Source: Villigracilis sp900696595 (GTDB lineage: Bacteria > Chloroflexota > Anaerolineae > Anaerolineales > Villigracilaceae). Taken from it: a DNA stretch of 41,699 nt. Positions 7,851 through 16,994 of the stretch are shown here, piece by piece (position 1 is the first letter of the stretch; each line of letters begins with the position of its first letter). Position numbers and translations under genes: made by a program. The notes beneath the pieces are model-generated. The model was not told where the DNA came from and made no database searches. It saw nothing but the letters and a program-made list of their open reading frames with translations. Location of the stretch: positions 1 through 41,699 of the forward strand of contig SZPH01000024.1 in NCBI GenBank assembly GCA_030263615.1, written 5' to 3'.

Positions 7851-9486
7851 CAGCCTGCCCGACGTTTCCTTCGATCTAAAAGAGTGGCGGGAACGGTTCA
7901 TCCGCGCCGTGTTGCGCCTTGCGGCGCTGCTCGGGGTCGTGATGATCGCGGTATCCTTTCCAACCGCCCCCTCCGCCGACAGGATTCTGTTCCTGACACT
8001 CTACGTCGTCCTGCTTGGCGCTGCGATCCTGCCGGCGCCCTATACGTTGCGCGCTTATCTGCTCCTTGCCGTGACAGCCACCATCGGGGCGAACGCAATT
8101 CTCGGCTGGGGTCCCTGGGCAGACGGCGCCACATTCCTCCTCGCGACCGTCGTCCTCGCCTCATTCCTGCTGGACAATCGAACCGACATTGTCGCGCTGG
8201 CGGGTTCCATTATCTTTATCGTCGCGGTCGGGTATCTGGAACAGACAGGCGCGTATCGCCTGAATGAGATCGCGCCGGCAACAGTTCTCGCGGACTGGGG
8301 GGGATATATTGCGGATTTTGCGATCATTGGGACCATCCTCGCTTCTGCGGCGACCATGCTTAAAACCGCCTTTGCGCAAATCACCGGCCAAACGAAAGAA
8401 GCCTTCAATACCCTGACCATGGAACGCCATGCCCTGGAAGACAAGATTCAAGAGCGGACGGACGAGTTGGAATCCCACATGTTCCAGTTACGCGCCGCCA
8501 CCAGCGCCGCCCGCGCCATAGCAGAGACGCAGGAGATCGCCGGGTTGTTGCAAAAAGCCGTAGACCTGATCTCGGAGAGATTTGAATATTACCATGTCGG
8601 CGCCTACATTCTCGACGATCAACGGCGAACCGCCTACCTACAGGCGTCGTCTTCGGAAACCAGCAAACCTTTGGTCGGTCAGGCATTTCGCATCGAACCG
8701 GACAGAAAAGATCCGCTCTCACAGGTCATGGAAAGCAGGCAGATGGTCGTCGCCACAGACCTGGACAAGACGCACTTCCATCGCGATGCTAATTTCCCGC
8801 TGACACGCTCCCGGATGGCGATCCCTCTCGTCGTTCGCGGGGCTTTGATCGGCGTTATTGACATCCACTCTGAGCAACCGCGCGCCTTCGGCCCGGAGGA
8901 TGTGGAGATTCTTCAGACCCTGGCGGATTTGACGGCTATCTCATTCGACAATGTGCGCCTGCTTGAAGAAACAAGAAGCCTCCTGTCTCAATTGGCGGCG
9001 GGCTCGGCATATCAAACCCAGACGATCTGGTCGAAGTTCACCAGCCGTCAAAAAAACGCATATCTGTATACGCCCGCCGGCGTGCGCCCGGTATTCTCCC
9101 GCGAACCGGGTCCCAAGGAGCGGGACGGACTTTATGTCCCCATCGTATTGCAAGGACAGGCGATCGGGAGCATCCGCCTGAAGCGGAAGGGGCTCTCTAC
9201 GCAATGGTCGGAACGGGAACGCGATTTTGTGGACAAGATCGCCAACCAGACGGCGCTGGCGCTCGAAAACAGCCGCCTGGTGGACGAAGCACAGAAGAGC
9301 GCGCTCCGCAACCAGATGATCGCCAGTTTTTCGACCCATGTGCGCGAGACGCTCGACGTGGATTCGGTCGTCCGCAGCGCGGCGACTGAGTTGAGAAAAG
9401 TCTTCGATCTTAAAGAAGCGGAGATCATGATCGGGATCGCCCAGCCGGACGCCCCGGCAATTTCGGCGCGGGATTCAAACCCGTAA
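7843..9486 (+). CDS. sensor 3: six-helix membrane domain plus GAF domains, no kinase domain
   Basis: 547 residues from the ATG at 7843, which overlaps the previous gene by 8 bp and has AAGGA upstream. An in-frame ATG at 7753 would add 30 residues read from inside the previous gene's coding frame and is rejected. Layout: about six helices (22-180), a coiled coil with IQERT (200-215), a GAF domain (216-374, with FPLTRSRMAIPL in place of the usual NPDLPxTRSE), a shortened GAF (429-482) and the C-terminal tail (486-530), then a short Pro/Ala-rich end. No enzymatic motif is present. It is one of six sensors of this build in the operon. Confidence 0.82.
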   Translation: MNNSLPDVSFDLKEWRERFIRAVLRLAALLGVVMIAVSFPTAPSADRILFLTLYVVLLGAAILPAPYTLRAYLLLAVTATIGANAILGWGPWADGATFLLATVVLASFLLDNRTDIVALAGSIIFIVAVGYLEQTGAYRLNEIAPATVLADWGGYIADFAIIGTILASAATMLKTAFAQITGQTKEAFNTLTMERHALEDKIQERTDELESHMFQLRAATSAARAIAETQEIAGLLQKAVDLISERFEYYHVGAYILDDQRRTAYLQASSSETSKPLVGQAFRIEPDRKDPLSQVMESRQMVVATDLDKTHFHRDANFPLTRSRMAIPLVVRGALIGVIDIHSEQPRAFGPEDVEILQTLADLTAISFDNVRLLEETRSLLSQLAAGSAYQTQTIWSKFTSRQKNAYLYTPAGVRPVFSREPGPKERDGLYVPIVLQGQAIGSIRLKRKGLSTQWSERERDFVDKIANQTALALENSRLVDEAQKSALRNQMIASFSTHVRETLDVDSVVRSAATELRKVFDLKEAEIMIGIAQPDAPAISARDSNP

Positions 9487-9496
9487 CAGGCTCAAC

Positions 9497-11218
9497 ATGA
9501 ATCGACAAGGCAGCATCGAAATCACCTACACACGGTGGCGCGCATCCTTCCTGCGCTCCACCTTGATTGCGGCTTGCATCTTCGGGCTTGCCACATTGAT
9601 TCCTGCCTTGTTTACCAGCGCGCCGGTCTATCAGGCAGTTTATCTGATGCTTTACCTGACGGTCCTGGCGATTACGTTCCTGCGGATCAACGACGACGTG
9701 AGAGCGGGGACGCTGGTTGCGCTGATCTTTGCCGTCGGCGTGGCGGGCATCACCGAAACGGGCATTCGCGGCGACGCGCGGCTTTTTGTGTTGGGCGCAA
9801 TCGTGCTGGCTTCCTTATTTTTCTCCTGGCGGGCTGGGTGGGCGGTTTTTATACTTGGGATCGTTCTCTACGCGTTGATGGGCTGGTTAATCCTGACCGG
9901 GCGCTTTGCGATCACAAACAAGAGGGTGGAAATCGGGAACCTGGAAATATGGATAACGAATATCGCCAGTATGACGATGCTGTCTGTCCTCATCATCAAC
10001 GGCATCCGGTTGACGCAGACCGAATATGAAAATTCCAGGTCGCAAGCCTATAACTTCTTCAGCGACCTGACCGCGGAACGCTCCAAACTGGAGGAGCGCA
10101 TTCTCGAGCGCACGCGCATCCTGGACAAGCGCACATCCCAACTGCAAGCGGTGGCGGAGGTGGGGAAATCCATCGCTTCATACCGCAACCTTGCCGAACT
10201 CCTGCAGAGAGCCACGCATTTGATCCACGAAAAATTCGGGTATTACCACGTGGGTATCTTCCTGCTCGACGAGCGCAGGGAGTTTGCCGTGCTTGCCGCC
10301 GCCAACAGCGAGGGCGGGCGGAGGATGCTCGAAAAAAAGCACGCTCTCAAGGTCGGCGAAACCGGCATTGTGGGGTACGTCGCCGAAAGTCTGCGCGCGC
10401 GAATTGCGCTGGATGTGGGCGCGGACGCCGTGTTCTTCAACAACCCCGATCTGCCGAATACGCGCTCTGAGATGGCGCTGCCGCTGGTGGCAAGCGGCCA
10501 GCTTTTGGGTATCTTGGACGTGCAAAGCGCGGAAGCGCGCGCTTTTGTGGAGGACGACATCGCCACCTTGCAGATCCTTGCGGAACAGATGGCTGTAGCG
10601 ATCCGGAACGCAAACTTGTTCGATGAGACTGAAAAAGCGCTTGAAACTGCGCGCTCCACCTACGGTCAAATGAGCCGCGAAGCCTGGAGCAGGATGCTTC
10701 GCAACCGGGCAAGGGTGAACTTTCTGGCGACCCCGCCCCATACCGCCCAAATCCAAGACGACAAGGTCGAACCGATCATCGCCAAGGCGGTCGAAACGGG
10801 AGATTTGATCCTCGGCGAGGACGGATTGTCAATCAGCGTGCCTGTAAAGATTCGCGGGCAAGTGATCGGCGCCATTCGACTGAAAAAGGCGGATATTGCG
10901 GAAGCCTGGACGCAGGATGAGACCAACCTGGCGATTTCGCTTGCCGACCAACTCAGCGGCGCGTTGGAAAGCGCCCGTCTTTACGGCGAATCGCAGCAAC
11001 GCGCGGCGCGCGAGTCGCTGGTATCGGATATTTCGGCGAGGATCAGCGCCTCTGCGTCGCGCGACGCGATTGTTCGCGAAACCGTGCAGGAATTGGGGCA
11101 GGCTTTTGGGAATACGGCGGTCACCTTCCAGTTGTTGAACAAGCCCAATGGACGGGATCCGTTCCCGGTTCAGGGACGAAGCGCGGCGGATGCCGATCGG
11201 GATGGGGCGGAGGGATAG
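9497..11218 (+). CDS. sensor 4: six-helix membrane domain plus GAF domains, no kinase domain
   Basis: 573 residues. Six hydrophobic helices (about 15-175) are followed by a coiled coil ending in ILERT. The GAF domain (220-375) is the consensus form of the array, with FGYYHVGIFLLD, GETGIVGYV, NPDLPNTRSE and GILDVQS. It has no Cys, so covalent bilin attachment there is unlikely. Next come a linker with the recurring EAWSR element, a shortened GAF (445-498) with SVPVKIRGQVIG and a WTQDE turn, and the shared tail (503-543). The last 30 residues look disordered. No output domain. The gap to the previous gene is 10 bp and the ribosome binding site is weak, suggesting coupled translation. Confidence 0.84.
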   Translation: MNRQGSIEITYTRWRASFLRSTLIAACIFGLATLIPALFTSAPVYQAVYLMLYLTVLAITFLRINDDVRAGTLVALIFAVGVAGITETGIRGDARLFVLGAIVLASLFFSWRAGWAVFILGIVLYALMGWLILTGRFAITNKRVEIGNLEIWITNIASMTMLSVLIINGIRLTQTEYENSRSQAYNFFSDLTAERSKLEERILERTRILDKRTSQLQAVAEVGKSIASYRNLAELLQRATHLIHEKFGYYHVGIFLLDERREFAVLAAANSEGGRRMLEKKHALKVGETGIVGYVAESLRARIALDVGADAVFFNNPDLPNTRSEMALPLVASGQLLGILDVQSAEARAFVEDDIATLQILAEQMAVAIRNANLFDETEKALETARSTYGQMSREAWSRMLRNRARVNFLATPPHTAQIQDDKVEPIIAKAVETGDLILGEDGLSISVPVKIRGQVIGAIRLKKADIAEAWTQDETNLAISLADQLSGALESARLYGESQQRAARESLVSDISARISASASRDAIVRETVQELGQAFGNTAVTFQLLNKPNGRDPFPVQGRSAADADRDGAEG

Positions 11219-11219
11219 C

Positions 11220-12959
11220 ATGTCCGAGATTCAAATCCCCCAATCGGCGGCTTTTCTGGAGCGCGCTTCGCGTTTATGGCAGTCGTTGATCGCGCCTTCG
11301 GCTTTCCTCTCGACCGTCGCCGAAAGGCGCAAGGCGCAATTGCTTGCGGTTCTGACGCTGATCCTTGCCGCTTTCCTGACGGTCGCGCTTATCGTCCGGT
11401 TTGCGATCTTTAAAGTCACAGACGCGGTTCCCTTCCTGAGTTTGACGATTATCACGCTTGTGTCGTATGCGTTGAGTCGCACTCGTTATTATCAGGCGGG
11501 AAATTATCTGTTCGCCTGGGCGTTCACAGCGTTGGGGTTCATCCGCATCTATCAGGGCGCGTCCGTATCCATCGAGGCGTCGGTCGTGTCCACCGTGCAT
11601 ATCGCGCTGGCGCTTTCCAGCGCGCTTCTGCCGCGGCGCGGATTTATTTTGCTTGTGGTCACGGCGGCGGCGGCGACGTTCACAGCGCCGTTGTACGCTT
11701 CAACCGCCGCCGATGAAGCATCCACTGTCGGGCGCTTGGGGGGCGTCGTCCTGACTATTGGGGCGATCCTGTACGGGTTTATGGTTTTTCGGGAATCGCT
11801 GGAGCGGGAGCAGCGCCTTGAGATGGGCGAAGCAAACCGCAAATTGCAGGATGCGCAGGTCAACCTGGAAAAACGGATCGAAGAACGCACGCGCGAGTAT
11901 CAATCGGCAAACCTTCGGTCTCAGGAGCGGGCAAACCGCCTGCAAAACATCACGGAGATTTCAAGGGAGATTGCCGCCGGGCTCAATCTGAACCTCGACG
12001 AATTGTTGATGCGGGTCGCGCGTTTGATTAGCGAGAAGCTCGGTTATTACCATGCCGGTATCTTTCTGATTGACGCAACCAGGGAGTTTGCCGTCCTGCG
12101 GGCGGCGAACAGCAAGGGCGGTCAGGAGATGCTGGCAAGGGGACATCAACTCAAGATCGGCGGGACGGGCATCGTCGGGTATGTCTCTCAAAGCGGAAGC
12201 CCGCGCATCGCCCTCGACACCGGGGTGGACGCGGTATTCTTCAACAATCCCTATCTGCCCGAGACGCGCTCCGAGATTTCGCTTCCCATTAAGTTCGGGA
12301 ATACAACCCTTGGCGTGTTGGACGTTCAAAGCACACAATCTTCGGCGTTCTCGGACGAGGACACCAATACATTGATGACGATAGCGAACCAACTGGCGTT
12401 GATTGTCGGGCGGAAGGCGGAGTTCGGCGGCGCAACGCCGCAGGGCGCGAGGCATCCTCTGCCGATCCAGGCGCCCCAGGCGCAATTGGGATACACATTC
12501 ACCGCCGACGGCAGTATTGTCGAAAGCCGGGGTCTGCCTTCGAGTCCGTATCTTGAACGCGCTGTGAAATCAGGCGATACGGTTTCGGTCGGCATGTCGG
12601 CGGACGGCGGGAGCGCCGCGCTGATTGTGCCGGTGAAATTTCGTGAGCAGGTTGTCGGCGTCATCCAGATCGAGGCGAATACGCCCGCCCGAACCTGGAC
12701 GGAGAATGAAATTCTTCTGGCGCAAGCCGTGTCGGACCGAGCCGCGCTGGCGCTGGATAATGCCGGTTTGTTCGAAGAAGCCACCCGGCGCGCGGAACAG
12801 GAAGAGGCGATATCGAGGATCACAAACCAGATCGGCGCTTCGACCGACTTCGAGCGGATTATGCAGACCACCATTCAGGAGTTGGGGCAGGCGCTTGGGG
12901 CTTCGCGCTCCTTTATTCATATCGGCGCGCCGCCCGGCGACAAGGAGGCGGCGAAATGA
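11220..12959 (+). CDS. sensor 5: six-helix membrane domain plus GAF domains, no kinase domain
   Basis: 579 residues from the ATG at 11220, one base after the previous stop, with a GGAGGG ribosome binding site. A longer in-frame ATG at 11148 lies inside sensor 4 and is not needed. Layout: six helices (about 43-190), a coiled coil with IEERT, GAF (244-400; GYYHAGIFLID, GTGIVGYV, NPYLPETRSE, GVLDVQS), shortened GAF (450-517; VPVKFREQVVGVIQIE) and the common tail (523-567; ITNQIGAS and QELGQALGAS). No kinase, cyclase or methylation domain. The TGA overlaps the next ATG as ATGA. Confidence 0.84.
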   Translation: MSEIQIPQSAAFLERASRLWQSLIAPSAFLSTVAERRKAQLLAVLTLILAAFLTVALIVRFAIFKVTDAVPFLSLTIITLVSYALSRTRYYQAGNYLFAWAFTALGFIRIYQGASVSIEASVVSTVHIALALSSALLPRRGFILLVVTAAAATFTAPLYASTAADEASTVGRLGGVVLTIGAILYGFMVFRESLEREQRLEMGEANRKLQDAQVNLEKRIEERTREYQSANLRSQERANRLQNITEISREIAAGLNLNLDELLMRVARLISEKLGYYHAGIFLIDATREFAVLRAANSKGGQEMLARGHQLKIGGTGIVGYVSQSGSPRIALDTGVDAVFFNNPYLPETRSEISLPIKFGNTTLGVLDVQSTQSSAFSDEDTNTLMTIANQLALIVGRKAEFGGATPQGARHPLPIQAPQAQLGYTFTADGSIVESRGLPSSPYLERAVKSGDTVSVGMSADGGSAALIVPVKFREQVVGVIQIEANTPARTWTENEILLAQAVSDRAALALDNAGLFEEATRRAEQEEAISRITNQIGASTDFERIMQTTIQELGQALGASRSFIHIGAPPGDKEAAK

Positions 12960-15268
12960 GCGACTTCAATCGCGTCCAACCTCCCGATGCGCCCGGGGAA
13001 CGACCGGGCGTATCCAACCGCCGAATCAGCCTCGGCGTAAAACTTCCGGCGACTGTGATCGGTTTGCTTCTCTTCGCGCTTGGCGTATATACCTTTTTAA
13101 GTCTGCGCCTCTCGCGGCAGGCGCTGGTTGACACGCTGGAGGACGAACTGCTTGAACAAGCCTCGACCAAGGCGGAGGTCATTCAAGCCAGGCTGTTGAT
13201 TGCGCGTTCGGTCGCACTGGATCTGGCGGCATACGCCGAAACAGAGACCGTCGGAGGATCCGACCTGATTTCAATGTTGCGAGCCACCCTAAACCGGAAC
13301 AAGGACGTTTTTGGTTCGACGATCGCCTATGAACCCAATCAGTTTAAACCGGGCGTGGACTCTTATGCGCCTTATTTCAATCGCCTGCCGGATAACTCGC
13401 TGATTTTCTCGAACCTTGGAACGCCGGAATACAATTATTTCATCCGCGAGTGGTACACGCTTCCCAAGTCGAAACAAACGACGGTCATTTCGCCGCCCTA
13501 CTACGATTACGGGGGCGGGGAAATCTGGATGGTCACCTGGAGCGCGCCGTTCTACAATGAAGACGGCAGTTTCAAGGGGGTCGCCACAGCGGACATCGCC
13601 TTTTCTCAAACGCAGGAGATCGTCAATTCCATTCAGGTTGGCAGAGAAGGCTATGCTTTCCTTCTCGACGCGAACGGGATCATCCTCGGCATCGGCGCGA
13701 ATGCGGGCGAGTATGAAACCATGTCCGACTCGATGGTTCTGGAGGCGTACACAGACAAAACCGAGAAATGGATCGACCTCGTCGCCGACATGCGCGCCGG
13801 CAAGAGCGGTTTTATCGAAGCGACCGACCCGCGCGGGGAGCGGATGCTGGTGGCGTACGCGCCTGTTGGGTTGGATACGGGCTGGTCGCTGGCGCTCGCG
13901 CATCCTCGCGAAGAATTGAACGCAAGCACAACCCGGCTTCAAAACACTCTATTGGTTTATACCGCCATTGCGATCGTATTCTTCGGCGCGCTCCTGTTTG
14001 GGGTCACGCGCTCCATCACTGACCCCCTGATAAAGCTGAGGGAATTTGCGGGCAGGGTTTCGGGCGGCGACCTTGAGTCGGCGGGGATGATACAGATTCG
14101 CACTCATGACGAATTGGAGGATCTTGGCAACGCCTTCAACCAGATGTCGGCAGACTTGCAGCAGGCGTTCGGCACGCTGGAGGAGAAGGTCGCCGTCCGC
14201 ACCCGGGACCTTTCGCGCCTTGCGAACGAAATGCGCACAATCTCCGAGGTTGCGCGCGAGCTCAGCGTCATTCGCGATCAGGACACCCTGCTGAACGTCT
14301 CTGCGAACTTGATTCGCGAGCGGCTTGGGTATTATCACGTCGGCATCTTTCTGTTGGACGATAAAAACGAATACGCCGTCCTGCGCGGGGCAAGCGGACC
14401 CGCCGCCGAACAAATGCTTGCCCGAAATTACAAACTCAAAGTGGGCGAAACCGGCTTGGTCGGAAATGTGAGCCGCAGCGGGCAGGCGTACATCGCCCAG
14501 GATGTTGACCTCGACGCCGTGCATTATGAAAATCCATACCTGCCGGAGACGCGCTCCGAGATCGCCCTGCCGCTCCGAAGTTTCAACATCGTCATCGGCG
14601 CGCTGGATATCCAGTCCTCCACGCTCCAGGCGTTCGACGAAAGCGACATTCAAACCCTGCAAATCCTCGCCGACCAACTCGCCGCGGCAATCGAAAACGC
14701 GCAATTGGTGCAACGGCTGGAGGGGACGCTTATTGAACTTTCGACAACCAAACGCGCCAGGACGCGCGAGGTCTGGCAGTCCATTTTGGGCGGGCGCGAA
14801 GCCGCCGGATATGAGTATGACGGCGTTCAAATTCGACCGATTCCGCAGGGTCTTTCGCCTGAAATTCTCGAAGGACTGGGGAAGGGACTCCCGGCGACGA
14901 CAAGTTCGAACGGCGACGACGCAAAGAACACGCTGCTGGTGCCGTTAATGGTATTCGATCAAGCGGTCGGCGTGATCGGGCTGGAACAGGAAGACCCCGC
15001 CAAGCCCTGGTCGCAGGAACAGATTGCCGTCGCGCAGGCGGCGGCCAACCGCGCCGCGTTGACGCTGGAGAATGCGCGCCTGCTCGAGGAAACCAACCGC
15101 CGCGCCGCGAAGGAAAGGACGATCTTCGAGGCGACAAACCGCATTGGCGCAGCCCTGAGCATGGAAAATATCCTGCTTACCGCCGCCGAAGAACTCGAAA
15201 AGGCTCTGGGCGGTTCGGAGATCACGATCCAATTTTCCGGCAACCCGACCGACAAGGCTCAGGAATAG
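12956..15268 (+). CDS. sensor 6: dCACHE (amino-acid type), HAMP and GAF domains, no kinase domain
   Basis: 770 residues with a strong AAGGAGG ribosome binding site. Helix 1 (24-52) and helix 2 (330-352) flank an extracytoplasmic double CACHE domain (about 55-322). Its distal pocket shows Y159, R164, W166, Y167, Y182, D184 and D213. The Y-x4-R-x-WY pattern, the Y-x-D pair 15-17 residues later and the later Asp fit the signature known from amino-acid-binding dCACHE_1 receptors such as PctA. HAMP (355-410) leads to GAF (427-585; NPYLPETRSE, GALDIQS), shortened GAF (657-710) and the common tail (719-759). The ligand assignment is inference from these residues; an amino acid is the best guess. Confidence 0.87.
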   Translation: MSDFNRVQPPDAPGERPGVSNRRISLGVKLPATVIGLLLFALGVYTFLSLRLSRQALVDTLEDELLEQASTKAEVIQARLLIARSVALDLAAYAETETVGGSDLISMLRATLNRNKDVFGSTIAYEPNQFKPGVDSYAPYFNRLPDNSLIFSNLGTPEYNYFIREWYTLPKSKQTTVISPPYYDYGGGEIWMVTWSAPFYNEDGSFKGVATADIAFSQTQEIVNSIQVGREGYAFLLDANGIILGIGANAGEYETMSDSMVLEAYTDKTEKWIDLVADMRAGKSGFIEATDPRGERMLVAYAPVGLDTGWSLALAHPREELNASTTRLQNTLLVYTAIAIVFFGALLFGVTRSITDPLIKLREFAGRVSGGDLESAGMIQIRTHDELEDLGNAFNQMSADLQQAFGTLEEKVAVRTRDLSRLANEMRTISEVARELSVIRDQDTLLNVSANLIRERLGYYHVGIFLLDDKNEYAVLRGASGPAAEQMLARNYKLKVGETGLVGNVSRSGQAYIAQDVDLDAVHYENPYLPETRSEIALPLRSFNIVIGALDIQSSTLQAFDESDIQTLQILADQLAAAIENAQLVQRLEGTLIELSTTKRARTREVWQSILGGREAAGYEYDGVQIRPIPQGLSPEILEGLGKGLPATTSSNGDDAKNTLLVPLMVFDQAVGVIGLEQEDPAKPWSQEQIAVAQAAANRAALTLENARLLEETNRRAAKERTIFEATNRIGAALSMENILLTAAEELEKALGGSEITIQFSGNPTDKAQE

Positions 15269-15274
15269 ACCGAC

Positions 15275-16975
15275 ATGTTGAAATTTATCGCGCCCCCAAT
15301 CTTCCAGGACGAAGAGAAAAACCGCATTGCCGCCCTGTTGAACAGTATTTTGTGGACGGTCATTGTAATCGGGTCTCTTTACACTGTCGTCGCGCCTTTT
15401 CTTCTGGGGCAGATGTTTTCCGCCGCGTTGACCGCAACCGTCGTGCTCGCGAGCGTGATTGCCCGCATTTTGATGATGCGCGGCAGCGTGCGTCTGGCGG
15501 CCATGATCCTGCTGGCGGCGTTCGATATCATCCTGATTGCGTCCATCGCGGTTTCGGACGGGGTCACTGGGGCAAGTTATTTCAGCCTGACGCTCACCGT
15601 AGTGTTCGCCGGCGTCCTGCTGGGAGGGCGCGGCGCCTATACTTTGGCGGTTATCAATACGCTCATCGGGTTGGGATTCATGGTCTTCCAGGATTCGCTT
15701 CCCACGGCGCTGATTCCGCAAAGCCCGATCACTTATTTCTCGTCGCTGGCGGTTTATGTGTTCTTCACCGCCGCCCTGCTCCATGCCTCTGCGACTGGTT
15801 TCGGAAAGTTGCTGGCCAATTTCCGCGCCGCGCAGGATGAGTTGACCGCCAAGAATCTGGAATTGCAAAAGTTCACCGCCGACCTTGAATCCACCATCGC
15901 CGCGCGCACCGCCGAACTGGAAGCCGCCAATCGCGGGAACGAACGCCGCGCGAAACAATTCGAAGCGATCGCCCGTATATCGCGCGCCATCAACCAGACC
16001 CAGGACTTCGACCGGCTGATCACGCTTGTGACGGAATTGATCAGCGAGCAGTTCAATCTTTATCACGCCGGGGTTTTCCTGTTGGACGCCAACAACGAGT
16101 ACGCCGTCCTGATCGCCGCCAACAGCGCCGGAGGGAAAAGGATGCTGGCGCGCGGCCACAAATTAAGAATCGGACAAACCGGCATCGTAGGCTATGTGGC
16201 TGGGTCGGGTTTGCCGCGCGTCGCGCTGGACATCGGGGCGGACGCGATCTATTTCAACAATCCCGATCTGCCCGAAACCCGTTCTGAAATGGCGCTCCCT
16301 TTGTTGCGCAGAGGCAATGAGATCATCGGCGTCTTGGACGTGCAAAGCCGCGAACCAAACGCATTCAGCCATGAAGACGTGCGCGCGCTGGCGACCCTGG
16401 CAGATCAGGTGGCGATTGCCATTGAAAACTCGCGTCTGTTCGAGGAACAGGAAAGGACCCTGAAAGAAGCCCAGGCAGTCTATAGCCGCGACCTGCGACA
16501 GGGCTGGTCGCGCTTTATGCGGACGGGGAACATCGCCGGGATTCATCGCCGAAATCTGAAAACAAGCATCTTTGCAGAGCCCCAGGAAGTGCCGGGCGCC
16601 CTCGAAGCGACCCGGTCTGGAGGCGCGTTTCGGAAAACCGAAAGCGACGGGTCCTCCCTTCTGACGCTCCCCATCAAACTGCGGGAGCAGACCGTCGGCG
16701 TCTTGAATGTAAAGGCAGGGGGGCAACACATATGGACGGACGACGAGATAGATATCGCCAACGCCATCATGCAGGGGGCCGCATTGTCCATAGAAAACGC
16801 GCGCCTGCTCGAGGAAAGCCGCAAGACTGCGGAACGGGAGCGCGCCATCGGCGAAATCTCCGCAAGGATCGGCGCGGGCGCTCATATCGAAGATATTCTT
16901 CGAACCGCCGCCAAAGAATTGGGAAGCCGCATTGCCGGTTCCCAGGTAACGGTGGAGATCGGAGGCGGCGGATAA
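15275..16975 (+). CDS. sensor 7: six-helix membrane domain plus GAF domains, no kinase domain
   Basis: 566 residues. Six hydrophobic helices (about 25-185) form the membrane module, followed by a coiled coil (185-228) with IAARTAELEAANRGNE. The GAF domain (229-388) carries LYHAGVFLLD, GQTGIVGYV, NPDLPETRSE and GVLDVQS. The linker has the recurring GWSRFM element, followed by a shortened GAF (462-512; TLPIKLREQTVGVLNV, then a WTDDE turn) and the shared tail (519-562; ISARIGAG, KELGSRIAGS). The start has AGGA about 9 bases upstream and lies 6 bp after sensor 6. No output domain. Confidence 0.84.
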   Translation: MLKFIAPPIFQDEEKNRIAALLNSILWTVIVIGSLYTVVAPFLLGQMFSAALTATVVLASVIARILMMRGSVRLAAMILLAAFDIILIASIAVSDGVTGASYFSLTLTVVFAGVLLGGRGAYTLAVINTLIGLGFMVFQDSLPTALIPQSPITYFSSLAVYVFFTAALLHASATGFGKLLANFRAAQDELTAKNLELQKFTADLESTIAARTAELEAANRGNERRAKQFEAIARISRAINQTQDFDRLITLVTELISEQFNLYHAGVFLLDANNEYAVLIAANSAGGKRMLARGHKLRIGQTGIVGYVAGSGLPRVALDIGADAIYFNNPDLPETRSEMALPLLRRGNEIIGVLDVQSREPNAFSHEDVRALATLADQVAIAIENSRLFEEQERTLKEAQAVYSRDLRQGWSRFMRTGNIAGIHRRNLKTSIFAEPQEVPGALEATRSGGAFRKTESDGSSLLTLPIKLREQTVGVLNVKAGGQHIWTDDEIDIANAIMQGAALSIENARLLEESRKTAERERAIGEISARIGAGAHIEDILRTAAKELGSRIAGSQVTVEIGGGG

Positions 16976-16994
16976 TACCGCCGGGCATTTTGGT

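Noticed and set aside
14945..16159. 404-codon minus-strand open frame across sensors 6 and 7
   Set aside because: Antisense shadow of GC-rich coding sequence: it spans two clearly coding genes, is low in complexity and has no domain.
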